A stretch of DNA of 64,000 nucleotides from JOPF136 sp963773835 (GCA_963773835.1 CAVZCQ010000004.1:1054001-1118000), one strand, 5' to 3'. Shown: positions 11,972 to 21,345, numbered from the stretch's first letter. Notes: generated by a model not told the origin, from the sequence alone. Translations and numbers: made by a program.

Positions 11972-13246
11972 CTACGTCCCTTCCTGCCACGACGCCAGGT
12001 AGTGCTCCTGCTCGGTGGTCAGCTTGTCAATTTGAATACCCATGGAATCGAGCTTCAGCCGCGCGATCTGTTTGTCCAGGTGTTCCGGCACGGAATACAC
12101 ATGCGCTTTCAATTCTTTGCTGTGCTGCACCATGTATTCCGCGGCGAGCGCCTGGTTGGCGAAACTCATATCCATCACCGAGGCGGGATGCCCTTCCGCC
12201 GTCGCCAGGTTCACCAGCCGCCCTTCTCCCAGCACAAAAATCCTGCGCCCGTCCTTCAATTGAAACTCTTCCACCAGCGGCCGCGCCTCGCGCTTCGCCG
12301 TGGAAAGTTTCTCCAGCGCCGGTAGATCGATCTCCACGTTGAAGTGCCCCGAATTCGCCAGCACCGCTCCGTCTTTCATCAACTGGAAATGCTCCCCGCC
12401 CAGCACGCCTTTGTTCCCGGTCACCGTAACAAACACATCGCCTACCTTCGCCGCTTCGCGCATGGGCATCACGCGGAATCCGTCCATGGCCGCCTCGATC
12501 GCGCGCGTCGGGTCCACTTCGGTCACGATCACGTCCGCGCCCAGGCCCTTCGCGCGCATGGCCACTCCCCGCCCGCACCAGCCGTAGCCGGAAACCACCA
12601 TCTTGAGCCCCGCCAAGAGCAAGTTCGTCGCGCGCAGGATTCCGTCAATCGTCGATTGTCCCGTCCCGTACCGGTTGTCGAACAAGTGCTTGGTCATCGC
12701 GTCGTTCACCGCGATCACCGGAAACTTCAAAGTGCCGTCCTTGGCCATCGCCCGCAGACGGATGACGCCGGTCGTGGTTTCTTCCGTGCCGCCGATCACT
12801 CCGGAGAGCAGGTCCGTGCGCTTGGTCAGCAGCGTGGTCACCAGGTCCGCTCCGTCGTCCATGGTGAGCTGCGGCTTGTGATCCAGCGCCGCCGCGATGT
12901 GCGAATAATAAGTCGCGTTGTCCTCGCCCTTGATCGCGTACGTGGGAATCCCGTAATCCTTCACCAGCGACGCGGCCACTTCATCCTGCGTCGAGAGCGG
13001 GTTCGACCCGCACACCACCACGTCTGCGCCCCCATCGCGCAGCGTGATGGCCAGATTGGCTGTCTCGCTGGTCACGTGCAGGCAGGCCGACAGCCGCACG
13101 CCCTTCAGCGGCTGTTCCTTGATGAAACGCTTGCGGATCGATTGCAGCACGGGCATCTGCTGATTGGCCCATTCGATCTTTCGCTTGCCCCGCTCGGCCA
13201 GGGCAAGGTCTTTCACGTCGCCGGTCAGGCGTTCCGTCGTGCTCAC
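11972..13246 (-). CDS. ahcY: Adenosylhomocysteinase (S-adenosylhomocysteine hydrolase)
   Basis: The enzyme hydrolyses S-adenosylhomocysteine to adenosine and homocysteine, completing the methyl cycle begun by MetK, whose gene is 52 bp upstream on the same strand. At 424 residues it has the substrate domain and an NAD-binding Rossmann motif GYGWCGRG. It ends in YLASWQEGT and lacks the KPDHYRY-type C-terminal tail that contributes to the neighbouring subunit NAD site in most bacterial and eukaryotic enzymes. This compact form is like archaeal and Thermotoga-type enzymes (family knowledge). The ATG start gives MSTTERLTGDVKDLALAE. Confidence 0.96.
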   Translation of the reverse strand: MSTTERLTGDVKDLALAERGKRKIEWANQQMPVLQSIRKRFIKEQPLKGVRLSACLHVTSETANLAITLRDGGADVVVCGSNPLSTQDEVAASLVKDYGIPTYAIKGEDNATYYSHIAAALDHKPQLTMDDGADLVTTLLTKRTDLLSGVIGGTEETTTGVIRLRAMAKDGTLKFPVIAVNDAMTKHLFDNRYGTGQSTIDGILRATNLLLAGLKMVVSGYGWCGRGVAMRAKGLGADVIVTEVDPTRAIEAAMDGFRVMPMREAAKVGDVFVTVTGNKGVLGGEHFQLMKDGAVLANSGHFNVEIDLPALEKLSTAKREARPLVEEFQLKDGRRIFVLGEGRLVNLATAEGHPASVMDMSFANQALAAEYMVQHSKELKAHVYSVPEHLDKQIARLKLDSMGIQIDKLTTEQEHYLASWQEGT

Positions 13247-13298
13247 ACGAATCTCCTTTGAAGTTTGGTTGTGGTGCGAAGAAAAATGATTGCGCGAA

Positions 13299-14480
13299 TC
13301 AGCGGCGCGCCGCCACCTCGGCGGGGCTCAGCCCGGCCGCCTGCCGCAGCGCCTCCACTTTTTCGGTCTGCTCCCAGGTGAACCCCGGCTCGCGGCGACC
13401 GAAGTGGCCATAAACGGCGGTGGCGCGGTAAATCGGCCGGCGAAGGTTCAGCGAATCCATGATGCCTTTCGGAGTGAGAGAAAAATTCTCGCGAACGATG
13501 GCGGTCAGCCTCTCCTCCGAGATGACGCCGGTGCCGAATGTATCCGCCATCACGGAAACCGGCTCTGCCACCCCGATGGCGTAGGCAAGCTGCACTTCCA
13601 CTTTGAGCGCCAGGCCCGCGGCCACCAGGTTCTTGGCGATGTGCCGCGCCATATAGCAGGCCGAGCGGTCCACCTTGGTCGGGTCCTTGCCGCTGAAGGC
13701 GCCCCCGCCGTGCCGGCTGTAGCCGCCGTAGGTGTCCACGATGATCTTGCGGCCTGTCAACCCGGCATCGCCCATCGGTCCCCCGGTAATAAATTGCCCG
13801 GTGGGATTGATGTGGAGCTTGGTTCTGGCATCCAGCATCTCTTGGGGAATCACCGCCCGGATCACCTGTTCCGTGATGCCCGCATGCAACTCCTGCGGTG
13901 AAACTTTGTCGCTGTGCTGGGACGACAGCACGACGCAATCCACCCGCGCGGGACGGCCGTTGCGATACTCGACGGTCACCTGGGACTTGCCATCGGGCCG
14001 GAGGTAGCCGAGTGAGCCGTTCTTGCGGACTTCCGCGAGCCGGCGGCAAAGCTTGTGGGCCAGGGTGATGGGCAGGGGCATCAATTCCTCGGTCTCGTCG
14101 CAGGCGAAGCCGAACATCAAGCCCTGATCGCCAGCCCCGCCGATATCCACGCCCATGGCGATGTCCGGGGACTGTTGCTTCAGAGAGCAGATCACCGCGC
14201 AGGTGTCGGCATCGAAGCCCTGCTCCGAGTGCCGGTAACCGATGTCGCGGACGACGCCGCGGACGAGTTCGCTGTAATCGAACTTGGCGGTGGTGGTGAT
14301 TTCTCCCGCCACCACCACCAGCCCGGTGGTCAGCAGCGTCTCGCAGGCCACACGGCCCTGCGGGTCTTCCGTCAGCACCGCGTCAAGCACGGCGTCGGAG
14401 ATCTGGTCGGCCATTTTGTCGGGATGGCCCTCGGTTACAGACTCCGAGGTAAACAGAAAATTGCGTCCGCTGGAACTCAA
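13299..14480 (-). CDS. metK: S-adenosylmethionine synthase
   Basis: This 393-residue enzyme makes S-adenosylmethionine from ATP and methionine. It shows the family signatures GHPDKMADQISDAVLD at the N-terminus, GAGDQGLMFGFAC in the middle and the phosphate-binding loop GGGAFSGKDPTKVDRSA. It is followed after 52 bp by ahcY, so synthesis and recycling of the methyl donor are probably co-transcribed. I searched the upstream region by eye for SAM or SAH riboswitch consensus elements and saw none. Confidence 0.97.
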   Translation of the reverse strand: MSSSGRNFLFTSESVTEGHPDKMADQISDAVLDAVLTEDPQGRVACETLLTTGLVVVAGEITTTAKFDYSELVRGVVRDIGYRHSEQGFDADTCAVICSLKQQSPDIAMGVDIGGAGDQGLMFGFACDETEELMPLPITLAHKLCRRLAEVRKNGSLGYLRPDGKSQVTVEYRNGRPARVDCVVLSSQHSDKVSPQELHAGITEQVIRAVIPQEMLDARTKLHINPTGQFITGGPMGDAGLTGRKIIVDTYGGYSRHGGGAFSGKDPTKVDRSACYMARHIAKNLVAAGLALKVEVQLAYAIGVAEPVSVMADTFGTGVISEERLTAIVRENFSLTPKGIMDSLNLRRPIYRATAVYGHFGRREPGFTWEQTEKVEALRQAAGLSPAEVAARR

Positions 14481-14708
14481 TGCGCTCTCCTGCGTGGAAT
14501 CAACTCGGGGATTCCCGTTGTCTCGATATCATGTTTCAGGCTAACAAACGGCCTCGGGGGTGTCAACGCGCTCACGCCAATGGGGTTGCATGATTGTCGA
14601 ACGGCGCATTCGGCGGGTCGAACGGCGCGCGCGATCCAAGTCATCAACGAGGGCTCAACCCCTCCGCTACGGGCCGGGAACGTCGACGCGCTCTGGCACG
14701 GCCGCCAC

Positions 14709-14738
14709 TTGGACCATGGTCTCTGACCATGGTATACT
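14709..14738 (+). promoter_or_regulatory. Toxin-antitoxin promoter with embedded ACCATGGT repeats
   Basis: A -35-like TTGGAC (14709-14714) and a -10 TATACT (14733-14738) are 18 bp apart. Two identical palindromic octamers ACCATGGT (14713-14720 and 14726-14733) occupy the spacer, 13 bp centre to centre. This is the layout expected of an autoregulatory operator for the Phd-type antitoxin encoded 39 bp downstream. The rest of the 14481-14776 intergenic region holds a degenerate hairpin near 14648-14664 and nothing else I can name. Confidence 0.65.
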
Positions 14739-14776
14739 CTGGCCGTTGGAGAGAATCCCGGCACCGGGATAGCCGC

Positions 14777-15019
14777 ATGGAAGAAATCGCCATTTCGAAA
14801 TTCAAGGCCACCTGCCTGGCAGTGCTGAAGCGCGTTCGCCGCACCCGGCAGGCCGTCCGCGTCACGCGTTTCGGCGAACCGATCGCGGAAATTGTGCCCC
14901 CGTCTCCTGCGCCCAAGAAAAAACAGCGGCTTGGCTGCATGGCCGGGACCGGGCGAATCGTTGGCGACATCATCGCACCCGCCAGCGACGAAAAGGACTG
15001 GGAAGCGCTCAACTCGTGA
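14777..15019 (+). CDS. Phd/YefM-type antitoxin
   Basis: This 80-residue protein has the Phd/YefM N-terminus: EEIAISKFKATCLAVLKRV, then VRVTRFGEPIAEIVPP. The C-terminal half is flexible and would wrap the toxin. It is followed by a PIN-domain toxin whose GTGA start overlaps this stop by four bases, the standard antitoxin-toxin order. The ATG at 14777 is preferred over longer frames because it matches the family start and lies just after the promoter at 14709-14738. It probably represses its own operon through the ACCATGGT repeats (inference). Confidence 0.88.
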   Translation: MEEIAISKFKATCLAVLKRVRRTRQAVRVTRFGEPIAEIVPPSPAPKKKQRLGCMAGTGRIVGDIIAPASDEKDWEALNS

Positions 15020-15402
15020 GACTTCTTCTGGATACACACATTTGGGTTTGGATCGCGCTCGAGCCCGAACGGCTGGCTCCTCATCTTGCCAAAGCGCTTT
15101 CAGACCAGACCAATGAGTTTTGGCTTTCGCCCATCAGCGTGTGGGAAGTCGTGCTGCTCGTTGGCAAGGGCCGCATCAACTTGCAGATGGACGCCTGGGA
15201 ATGGGTCGCCGAGACGCAGCACAGGTTTCCTTTGAGAGAAGCGCCCTTGACCACTGAGGTCGTTCTTGCCATGCGCGACATCCACCTGCCACACCGCGAT
15301 CCCGCCGATGCGTTTCTTGTCGCCACTACAAAGGTGTTTGAATTGACCCTGGTCACTGCGGACCGGCGGCTGCGGGCGGTAAAGGGAATATCAATTCTCT
15401 AA
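15016..15402 (+). CDS. PIN-domain ribonuclease toxin (VapC-like)
   Basis: This 128-residue protein has the four acidic PIN residues: Asp in LLLDTHIW, Glu in SVWEVVLL, Asp in DPADAFL and Asp in VTADRRL. All are intact, so an active RNase is predicted, held in check by the Phd-like protein encoded immediately upstream. The start is GTG in the GTGA overlap. It belongs to the PIN subgroup with a LDTHIWVW N-terminus that commonly pairs with Phd/YefM antitoxins rather than AbrB-type VapB (family knowledge). Confidence 0.9.
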   Translation: MRLLLDTHIWVWIALEPERLAPHLAKALSDQTNEFWLSPISVWEVVLLVGKGRINLQMDAWEWVAETQHRFPLREAPLTTEVVLAMRDIHLPHRDPADAFLVATTKVFELTLVTADRRLRAVKGISIL

Positions 15403-15464
15403 CGGACAGTCCTTCGTCCTCTTACGACGCGCCGTTCCGCATGGAATGCCCAAGCACCGGGATC

Positions 15465-16617
15465 TTACGGCTCCTCGGCTTCCACCTCCACCGGCTCTGC
15501 GAAGCCGGTGCGGCGGGCCAGCAGATAGGCGCGGATGAGTGCATCGATGTCGCCGTCGAGCACACGGTTCACGTCGCCGGTTTCCACGCGCGTCCTCAGA
15601 TCTTTCACCATCCGGTAGGGCTGCAGCACGTAGGAGCGGATCTGGCTCCCGAACCGGATGCCGCGCTTCTGCTCGTTCAGTTTGTTCGTCTCTTCCTGCC
15701 GCTTTTCAATCTCCAGCTCGTACAGCTTTGACCGCAGCAGCTTCATCGCGATTTCGCGGTTCTTGAACTGGCTGCGTTCGTTTTGGCATTGCACCACAAT
15801 GCCGCTGGGAATGTGCGTGATGCGCACCGCGGTCTCCACCTTATTTACGTTCTGGCCGCCGTGCCCGCCTGCGCGGAACGTATCCACTCGGATTTCGTCG
15901 GGTTTCACATCGATTTCGATCCGGTCGTCCACCTCGGGCGTCACGAATACCGACGCAAACGATGTGTGCCGCCGCGCCTGCTGGTCGAACGGTGATATCC
16001 GCACCAGCCGGTGCACCCCGCTCTCCGAGGTCAGCAGCCCGTAGGCGTTGTCCCCTTCGATCAGCGCCGTGGCGCTCTTGATGCCCGCCTCTTCACCGGG
16101 CATGGTGTCCAGCACCGAACCGCGGAACCCGTGCCTCTCCGCCCACCGCAGATACATCCGCAGCAGCATTTCCGCCCAGTCCTGCGAGTCGATGCCTCCG
16201 GCCCCGGATTTGATGGTCACGATGGCGTTCAGCCGGTCGTTTTCGCCCGAAAGCATCGTCGAGGTTTCCAGCTCGCCCACCCACGTCTCGGCCGAGCCCA
16301 CCTCGCGGTCAATTTCAACCAGCAGATTTTCGCGCTCCGCAGCGTTCGTCTCTTCGTGGGCGAGCTGGAAGTAGCCTTCCAGGTCGTTCAAAAGGCGGGC
16401 GAGCTTCTCGTCGTTCTGGACCGCGGTCTCCGCGCGTTTGCGCTCCTGCATGGCGCGCTGTGCGGTTTCCTGGTTCTGCCAGAAGTCAGGTTTGAGAATT
16501 TGCTGCTCGAGCGCGGTCAGGCGCTCCCGGTTGGCCGGAGCGTCAAAGGTAGCTCCGCACGAGCTCAATGCGCTTTTTCAGCTCTTCGGCGCGATGTTCG
16601 AGGTCTTCGAGAACCAT
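15465..16617 (-). CDS. prfB: Peptide chain release factor 2, with programmed +1 frameshift
   Basis: RF2 ends translation at UGA and UAA. The gene is read in two frames. ATG 16617 opens 24 codons ending in CTT, then an in-frame TGA (16543-16545). A +1 slip at CTT-TGA-C continues as DAPANRERLTALEQ to the stop at 15465, giving about 383 residues. GGAG lies upstream of the slip codon like the stimulatory Shine-Dalgarno of other prfB genes. The main frame carries the codon-recognition tripeptide SPF (RISPFDQQAR) and the catalytic GGQ loop (AGGHGGQNVNK). RF2 abundance would control its own synthesis. It lies upstream of no obvious operon partner; lnt reads toward it from 56 bp away. Confidence 0.96.
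16541..16560 (-). promoter_or_regulatory. prfB recoding (+1 frameshift) site
   Basis: Read on the minus strand, this is GGAG-CTAC-CTT-TGA-C. CTT is codon 24 of the upstream frame, TGA is codon 25, and the downstream frame resumes at GAC. This matches the classic prfB autoregulatory site: a Shine-Dalgarno-like stimulator, a slippery CUU and a UGA followed by C. Confidence 0.93.
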
Positions 16618-16672
16618 GTGCCTTTCCCTTCTGACCGCCGCGCGCCACTCGGCGCGCACCGCTTCTCTCCCT

Positions 16673-18283
16673 TTATTCTGGCATCCTCTGCGCGGAATTT
16701 CCAACCGCCCGCGGTCCTCCGGCGCCGACGGGCTCTACCCCGCCCTCCGGTTCTTCCCCTTCGATTCCCTCCTCATCCTCGTGTGGCCACGAGCTGTAAA
16801 TCAGAAACCACAGGGACACCACAATGGAGAGGTAGGCGAGCCAGTCCCCGAACCGCGTATAAATCGTCAGGTCCTCGCGAAACCCGTAGGGCGCCATCAG
16901 CACCGTGCGGCGATCCGGCGGGATCATCGCCACAATCCGCCCATACGGGCTTACCGATGCCGTGATTCCCGTGTTGGTGTCGCGCAGCAGCCAGCGCCGG
17001 TTCTCTACCGCCCGCACGCGCGCCTGCGCCAGGTGCTGTTCCAGCGCCGCCGAATGCCCGAACCATCCGTCGTTCGACAGGTTGATGAGCAGCCCCGCCC
17101 CGCGCTTCACGAATTTCCGGATTTCGTCGGGAATCACCGCCTCGTAGCAAATGAACACGGAAAAGCGCCCGCCGGGCAGCTCCCCCACCGAGTATCGCGT
17201 CCCGCGCTGAAAATCGCCCACCTCGGCAGTAATGGTGTTTGCAAACCACAGCAACTTCCGCCAGGGGATGTATTCGCCGAACGGCACCAGTTCGATTTTG
17301 TCGTAGGAAAACACGGGATGGCCCCCGGGGTCCACCATCACCGCGGTGTTGTAAGGTTCGAACTTTCCCCCCGCTCCCGGTTTCCAGTCCACCACGCCCG
17401 CAATCACGTTGTTGGCCGTGGTCAGCGCCAGCCGCGATATCAGCGCCCTGAACCGCGGGTCCTGCCAGTAGAATGGCGCGGGGCATTCCGGCCACACCAC
17501 CATCCCGCGCGTCCGTCGCGAGGCATCGGCGCTCATGGCCTCCAGCTCGTTCAGCTCGCCCACATGACGGTCCAGCCAGTCCGGAGGATACGACAGGGAC
17601 TGCGGAAAATTGGTCTGCACCAGGACCGCCACGTGGTCCGGCTGCTCCACGGGCACGAACTGGTCCCCCACGAGCACCGCGGAAACCGCCACGACGCCGG
17701 TGACGATTCCGGTGAGCCACGCCGTGCGCGTCCGCGTCAGCAGCACCCAGGCCACCAGCGCGTTCGAAGCCGCCAGCACGAACGACAGGCCGTATATCCC
17801 CGTAATCGTCACCAACTGCAGCAGCCCCAGATGTACCGCTGCCGCATAGCCCAGCAGATTCCACGGGAATCCCTGTCCCAGTTCGTACCGCCGCAAGAGC
17901 TCCGAGGTCACCCACAGAAACGGCGCGGCCAGGCAGGCGCGTGCCACTGACCTCCTCCCGCACCACGCCACTCCCGCGGCAAACAGCCCCGGACAAACCG
18001 AGAGCACCATGATGAGCAGGAGAAAAACTCCGGCGGCAACCGGCGCCTCCATTCCCCCGTGGACGTGCATCACCGTGTAAATCCAGGGAAGCGACAGGCC
18101 GAAGAACATCACTCCATGCGCCCAGCCGTATAGGAATCCCCGCCCCGGCCCCGCTCCCACCGCGGCCCCAATCAGCAACGAGAGTGACATCCAGCCCAGG
18201 ATGCCGATGTCGTAGGGTGCAAACGCGAAGGCGAGAGCAATCCCGGAGGCAAGTGCCGCGGTCCAGCGCAGCGTGCTGCTCAT
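16673..18283 (-). CDS. lnt: Apolipoprotein N-acyltransferase
   Basis: This 536-residue inner-membrane enzyme adds the third acyl chain to outer-membrane lipoproteins. The N-terminal half holds at least six hydrophobic segments. The C-terminal nitrilase-like domain carries the Glu-Lys-Cys triad: Glu in VVWPECPAPFYW, Lys in YDKIELVPFGEY and Cys in FICYEAVIPDEI. A last membrane segment lies near residue 490. Its presence supports a diderm cell with mature triacylated lipoproteins. It is 15 bp downstream of the SPOR-domain gene. Confidence 0.95.
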   Translation of the reverse strand: MSSTLRWTAALASGIALAFAFAPYDIGILGWMSLSLLIGAAVGAGPGRGFLYGWAHGVMFFGLSLPWIYTVMHVHGGMEAPVAAGVFLLLIMVLSVCPGLFAAGVAWCGRRSVARACLAAPFLWVTSELLRRYELGQGFPWNLLGYAAAVHLGLLQLVTITGIYGLSFVLAASNALVAWVLLTRTRTAWLTGIVTGVVAVSAVLVGDQFVPVEQPDHVAVLVQTNFPQSLSYPPDWLDRHVGELNELEAMSADASRRTRGMVVWPECPAPFYWQDPRFRALISRLALTTANNVIAGVVDWKPGAGGKFEPYNTAVMVDPGGHPVFSYDKIELVPFGEYIPWRKLLWFANTITAEVGDFQRGTRYSVGELPGGRFSVFICYEAVIPDEIRKFVKRGAGLLINLSNDGWFGHSAALEQHLAQARVRAVENRRWLLRDTNTGITASVSPYGRIVAMIPPDRRTVLMAPYGFREDLTIYTRFGDWLAYLSIVVSLWFLIYSSWPHEDEEGIEGEEPEGGVEPVGAGGPRAVGNSAQRMPE

Positions 18284-18298
18284 TCTGGTTTGGCTCGC

Positions 18299-18889
18299 TC
18301 AGCGCTTGGCGATGGCTTTAAAGCCCTCGTGCGCGAGCGCCGCCTTGGCCTGTTCCGCCGACTTCGCGTCGGCGTAAGGTCCCACCTGCACGCGATACCA
18401 CTCGTCCTTCGACGGCGTCAGGACGAAGGCGGGGAAACCTTTCTCCTGAAGAAGTTTTGCGAGGTTCAGAGCGTCGGATTCGTTCCGGTTCGCTGCCACC
18501 TGCAGAACGATCGCGCCTCGCGGAATTTCCGGCGCCTTCACCGACCCGCTCACCCCGCCATGCCCGCCCCCGGTCGCTCCCGCGGGTCCTTTCGCCGGTG
18601 TCCCCGGCGGCACAGACGCGGCTGGATTCGACGGTCTTGCCGGTGAGGAGCCGCCACCCGATGTGGCGGATGGCCAGCCCGAAGACGGCGTTTCTTCTTT
18701 CGTCGTGGCGGCCGCGGGCGCCGGCGTCGCGGGCTTCGTGGCTACGGTTGAGCCAGTGCCCTTCTCGAACTGCGCTCGCCCCATCTCGTAGCCCAGGATG
18801 AAGAATACGCAACAGAGTACGACGATGCCCAGGAAGAGAGCCACCAGATGGCCGCTCCCGATCGTGCGTTCCCCGCGCCCTTCTGCCAT
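18299..18889 (-). CDS. SPOR-domain membrane protein
   Basis: This 196-residue protein has a short cytoplasmic start and one transmembrane helix at about 14-34 (LVALFLGIVVLCCVFF). A low-complexity Pro/Ala/Gly/Ser linker follows (about 48-118), then a C-terminal SPOR domain (about 125-196; WYRVQVGPYADAKSAEQAKAAL). SPOR domains bind denuded septal peptidoglycan, so a division-site role is likely. The start ATG 18889 has a strong GGGGG ribosome binding site; a longer upstream frame lacks support. Confidence 0.88.
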   Translation of the reverse strand: MAEGRGERTIGSGHLVALFLGIVVLCCVFFILGYEMGRAQFEKGTGSTVATKPATPAPAAATTKEETPSSGWPSATSGGGSSPARPSNPAASVPPGTPAKGPAGATGGGHGGVSGSVKAPEIPRGAIVLQVAANRNESDALNLAKLLQEKGFPAFVLTPSKDEWYRVQVGPYADAKSAEQAKAALAHEGFKAIAKR

Positions 18890-19003
18890 TCGTTTTCCCC
18901 CCGAATGCGAATCCGCGGCCGGAACATCCCCAACGCATGTCCCGTTTTCTGCGCCGCCGCGATCAACCCCCCGGTCAATCCCGCCCGGCTGTGGCTCTCC
19001 CAA

Positions 19004-19771
19004 TTATCTCGTCGGCAGCGACTTCCCCACCGATTGCGCCCACAGGTTAATGATATCCACCGGCAGCGGGAACACAACCGTTGTGTTCTTCTCTGCTCCG
19101 ATTTCCGTCAATGTTTGCAGATAGCGCAACTGGATGGCGGCCGGCCGCGCCTCGAGGACCTCGGCGGCTTGAGCGAGCTTGCCCGCGGCCTGGTACTCGC
19201 CGTCGGCGTGAATGATCTTCGCGCGCCGCTCCCGCTCCGCCTCCGCCTGTTTGGCGATGGCGCGCTGCATGTTTTCCGGAATGTCCACCTGCTTCAGCTC
19301 CACCTTCGTCACCTTGATGCCCCAGGGCTCGGTGTCCTGGTCGAGGATGAGCTGGAGCTTTTCGTTCACTTTGTCGCGCTCGGAAAGGATGGCGTCCAGC
19401 TCGAACTGGCCGCACACGCTGCGTAGCGTGGTCTGCGCGAGTTGCGAGGTGGCATACATATAGTTCTTCGTGCGCGACAGCGCCAGATTCGCGTTGATCA
19501 CCTTGAAGTAGCACACCGCGTTGACCTTCGCAGACACGTTGTCTCGCGTGATCACATCCTGCGCCGGCACGTCCAGCGTCTCAATCTGCAGCGAGATGCG
19601 GTACAGCGAATCGATGGGCCACACCACGATCCGCAGCCCGGACCCCTTCGGCGCTTCCTGCATCCGCCCGAGCCGCAAAATCACCCCGTTCTCCCACTCC
19701 TTGATGACGAACACCGAATTCCAGAACCAGATCAGGAAGATCAAAAACGCGATTCCGACCACATACTCCAT
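19004..19771 (-). CDS. Slipin/stomatin family SPFH membrane protein
   Basis: This 255-residue protein has an N-terminal membrane hairpin (residues 1-22), an SPFH/band 7 domain (VVWPIDSLYRISLQIETLDV, then DVITRDNVSAKVNAVCYFKV) and a helical region rich in Ala/Glu (AIAKQAEAERERRAKII). It forms membrane scaffolds. The upstream gene encodes its usual NfeD-type protease partner, and the two families form a conserved operon in many bacteria and archaea. Confidence 0.93.
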   Translation of the reverse strand: MEYVVGIAFLIFLIWFWNSVFVIKEWENGVILRLGRMQEAPKGSGLRIVVWPIDSLYRISLQIETLDVPAQDVITRDNVSAKVNAVCYFKVINANLALSRTKNYMYATSQLAQTTLRSVCGQFELDAILSERDKVNEKLQLILDQDTEPWGIKVTKVELKQVDIPENMQRAIAKQAEAERERRAKIIHADGEYQAAGKLAQAAEVLEARPAAIQLRYLQTLTEIGAEKNTTVVFPLPVDIINLWAQSVGKSLPTR

Positions 19772-19853
19772 GGCTCCTCCTCCTCTCAGGCGCTTGCGCC
19801 CGCCCCCTGCGGGTCTCTGCGGCTGTTCTAATCCCTTGGGGCTCCCCGGCCGT

Positions 19854-21266
19854 TCAGGAACTCGCGCCCGCGTGCGTTTCCGTCTGGACGGGCGCCGGCT
19901 CGACCTCCAGCGTGAGGCCGTCCACCCGCAGCACTCGAATTTTCGACCCTGCCGGGATCTTCGCCGCAGCGCGGGCGCGCCACAGCTCCCCGCCCACGAA
20001 TACCATGCCGGTGCCGTCCACGGCCTCGCGCACTTCTCCGCTCTGGCCCACCAGCACGCTGCCGCCCATGGATTGTTTCATGGTGAAGGTCCGCATAGCC
20101 AGACGCATTACAAGCACTGCGAGCAGCGCGAAGGGAATCGTAAAGCCCAGCGCCACGCCCAGACTCACTCCCGCTCCCGTGATCGGCGAATCCACCAGAA
20201 CCAGCGCTCCGACGAGCATCGCGACTACCCCGGCCAGCGCCAGCACTCCATGGCTCGTCACCTTCGCCTCGATGGCGAACAGCGCCACCGCCCCGGCGAT
20301 CAGCAGAATGGCGAACAGGTTGATATGCACCACGTCTGCCCCCACCAGGAACAGCAGAATCGAGATTCCCCCCACCACTCCCGGCACGATCAACCCCGGA
20401 TGCGTGAATTCCACGTACAGCCCGATTAATCCTACGATCAGCAGGATGAACATCACGTTGGGCTCGGCCACCCAGCCCAGGAATTTCTGCGTCGAGGATT
20501 GCTCGTATTTCGTGATCGTTGCGCCTGCCAGGTGCAAGGTCACCGTCCCGCCGTCGAACCGCGTCACCGTGCGCCCGTCCAGCTTCGCCAGCAGCTCGCT
20601 CGGCGTATTGGCCACCACATCGATCAGATTGCCTTTCAGCGCTTCGGTGTCCGAGAATGCCTTCGCCTCGGTCACCGCCGTTTCCGCCAGCGCCACGTTT
20701 CTCGACCGCTTTCCGGAAATGCTGCGCAGATACGCCGCAGCTTCGTTCATCGCTTTTTTCTTCAGGGTCTCGTCCACCTGCGCGGCCGTCCCGCCGATCA
20801 GGAAGATGGGCGACGACGCTCCCGTATCCGTTCCCGGCGCCATCGCCGCAATATCCGCCGAGAGCAGGATGTAAAACCCGGCCGAGGCCGCCCGCGACCC
20901 CGATGGGCTTACGTACGCCGCCACCGGCACGGGCGACGAAATGATGTGCTGAATGATTTTGCGCATCGCCTCGTCCAGCCCGCCGGGCGTGTTCAACGTC
21001 AGCAGCACCAGACTGGCATGCTGGCTCGCCGCGTTGGCCAGCCCTTCGTCCACAAACTCCGCCAGGAACGGCTGAATCACCCCGTTGATCGGTATCTCCA
21101 CGACGCGCGCCGGGCCGGCCGCGAGGCCGGTGCCCTGCCCCGCCGCTGCGGACGCGCTCGGGCGCAGCGCCCCGAACACGATCGCGGCCAGCGCCAGCGG
21201 CACACACCACAGCAGGATGCGCGGCGACATCCAGGAACTGTGCGAACGGTGTTGAATGCGACTCAT
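19854..21266 (-). CDS. NfeD-family membrane serine protease (ClpP-class)
   Basis: This 470-residue long-form NfeD begins with a signal or anchor segment (residues ~9-30). The ClpP-like serine protease domain has its nucleophile in SPSGSRAASAGFYILLS and an oxyanion region NTPGGLDEAM. Five to six membrane segments lie between about 250 and 400, and a soluble C-terminal OB-fold NfeD domain follows. Such proteins cleave stomatin C-termini, and a slipin gene follows 82 bp downstream. Start ATG 21266 is preferred because GGAG lies 7 nt upstream; an upstream ATG at 21299 lacks a site. Confidence 0.92.
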   Translation of the reverse strand: MSRIQHRSHSSWMSPRILLWCVPLALAAIVFGALRPSASAAAGQGTGLAAGPARVVEIPINGVIQPFLAEFVDEGLANAASQHASLVLLTLNTPGGLDEAMRKIIQHIISSPVPVAAYVSPSGSRAASAGFYILLSADIAAMAPGTDTGASSPIFLIGGTAAQVDETLKKKAMNEAAAYLRSISGKRSRNVALAETAVTEAKAFSDTEALKGNLIDVVANTPSELLAKLDGRTVTRFDGGTVTLHLAGATITKYEQSSTQKFLGWVAEPNVMFILLIVGLIGLYVEFTHPGLIVPGVVGGISILLFLVGADVVHINLFAILLIAGAVALFAIEAKVTSHGVLALAGVVAMLVGALVLVDSPITGAGVSLGVALGFTIPFALLAVLVMRLAMRTFTMKQSMGGSVLVGQSGEVREAVDGTGMVFVGGELWRARAAAKIPAGSKIRVLRVDGLTLEVEPAPVQTETHAGASS

Positions 21267-21345
21267 GGAACCACTCCGATGGCTGTGGGTGGCGGCCATC
21301 CGCCGCTATTATGGCACGGGGAGAAGCCTGAGAGGAAAGTAGCCG

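Noticed and set aside
14481..14776. SAM or SAH riboswitch upstream of metK
   Set aside because: I looked on the minus strand for known conserved cores of these aptamers and found none.
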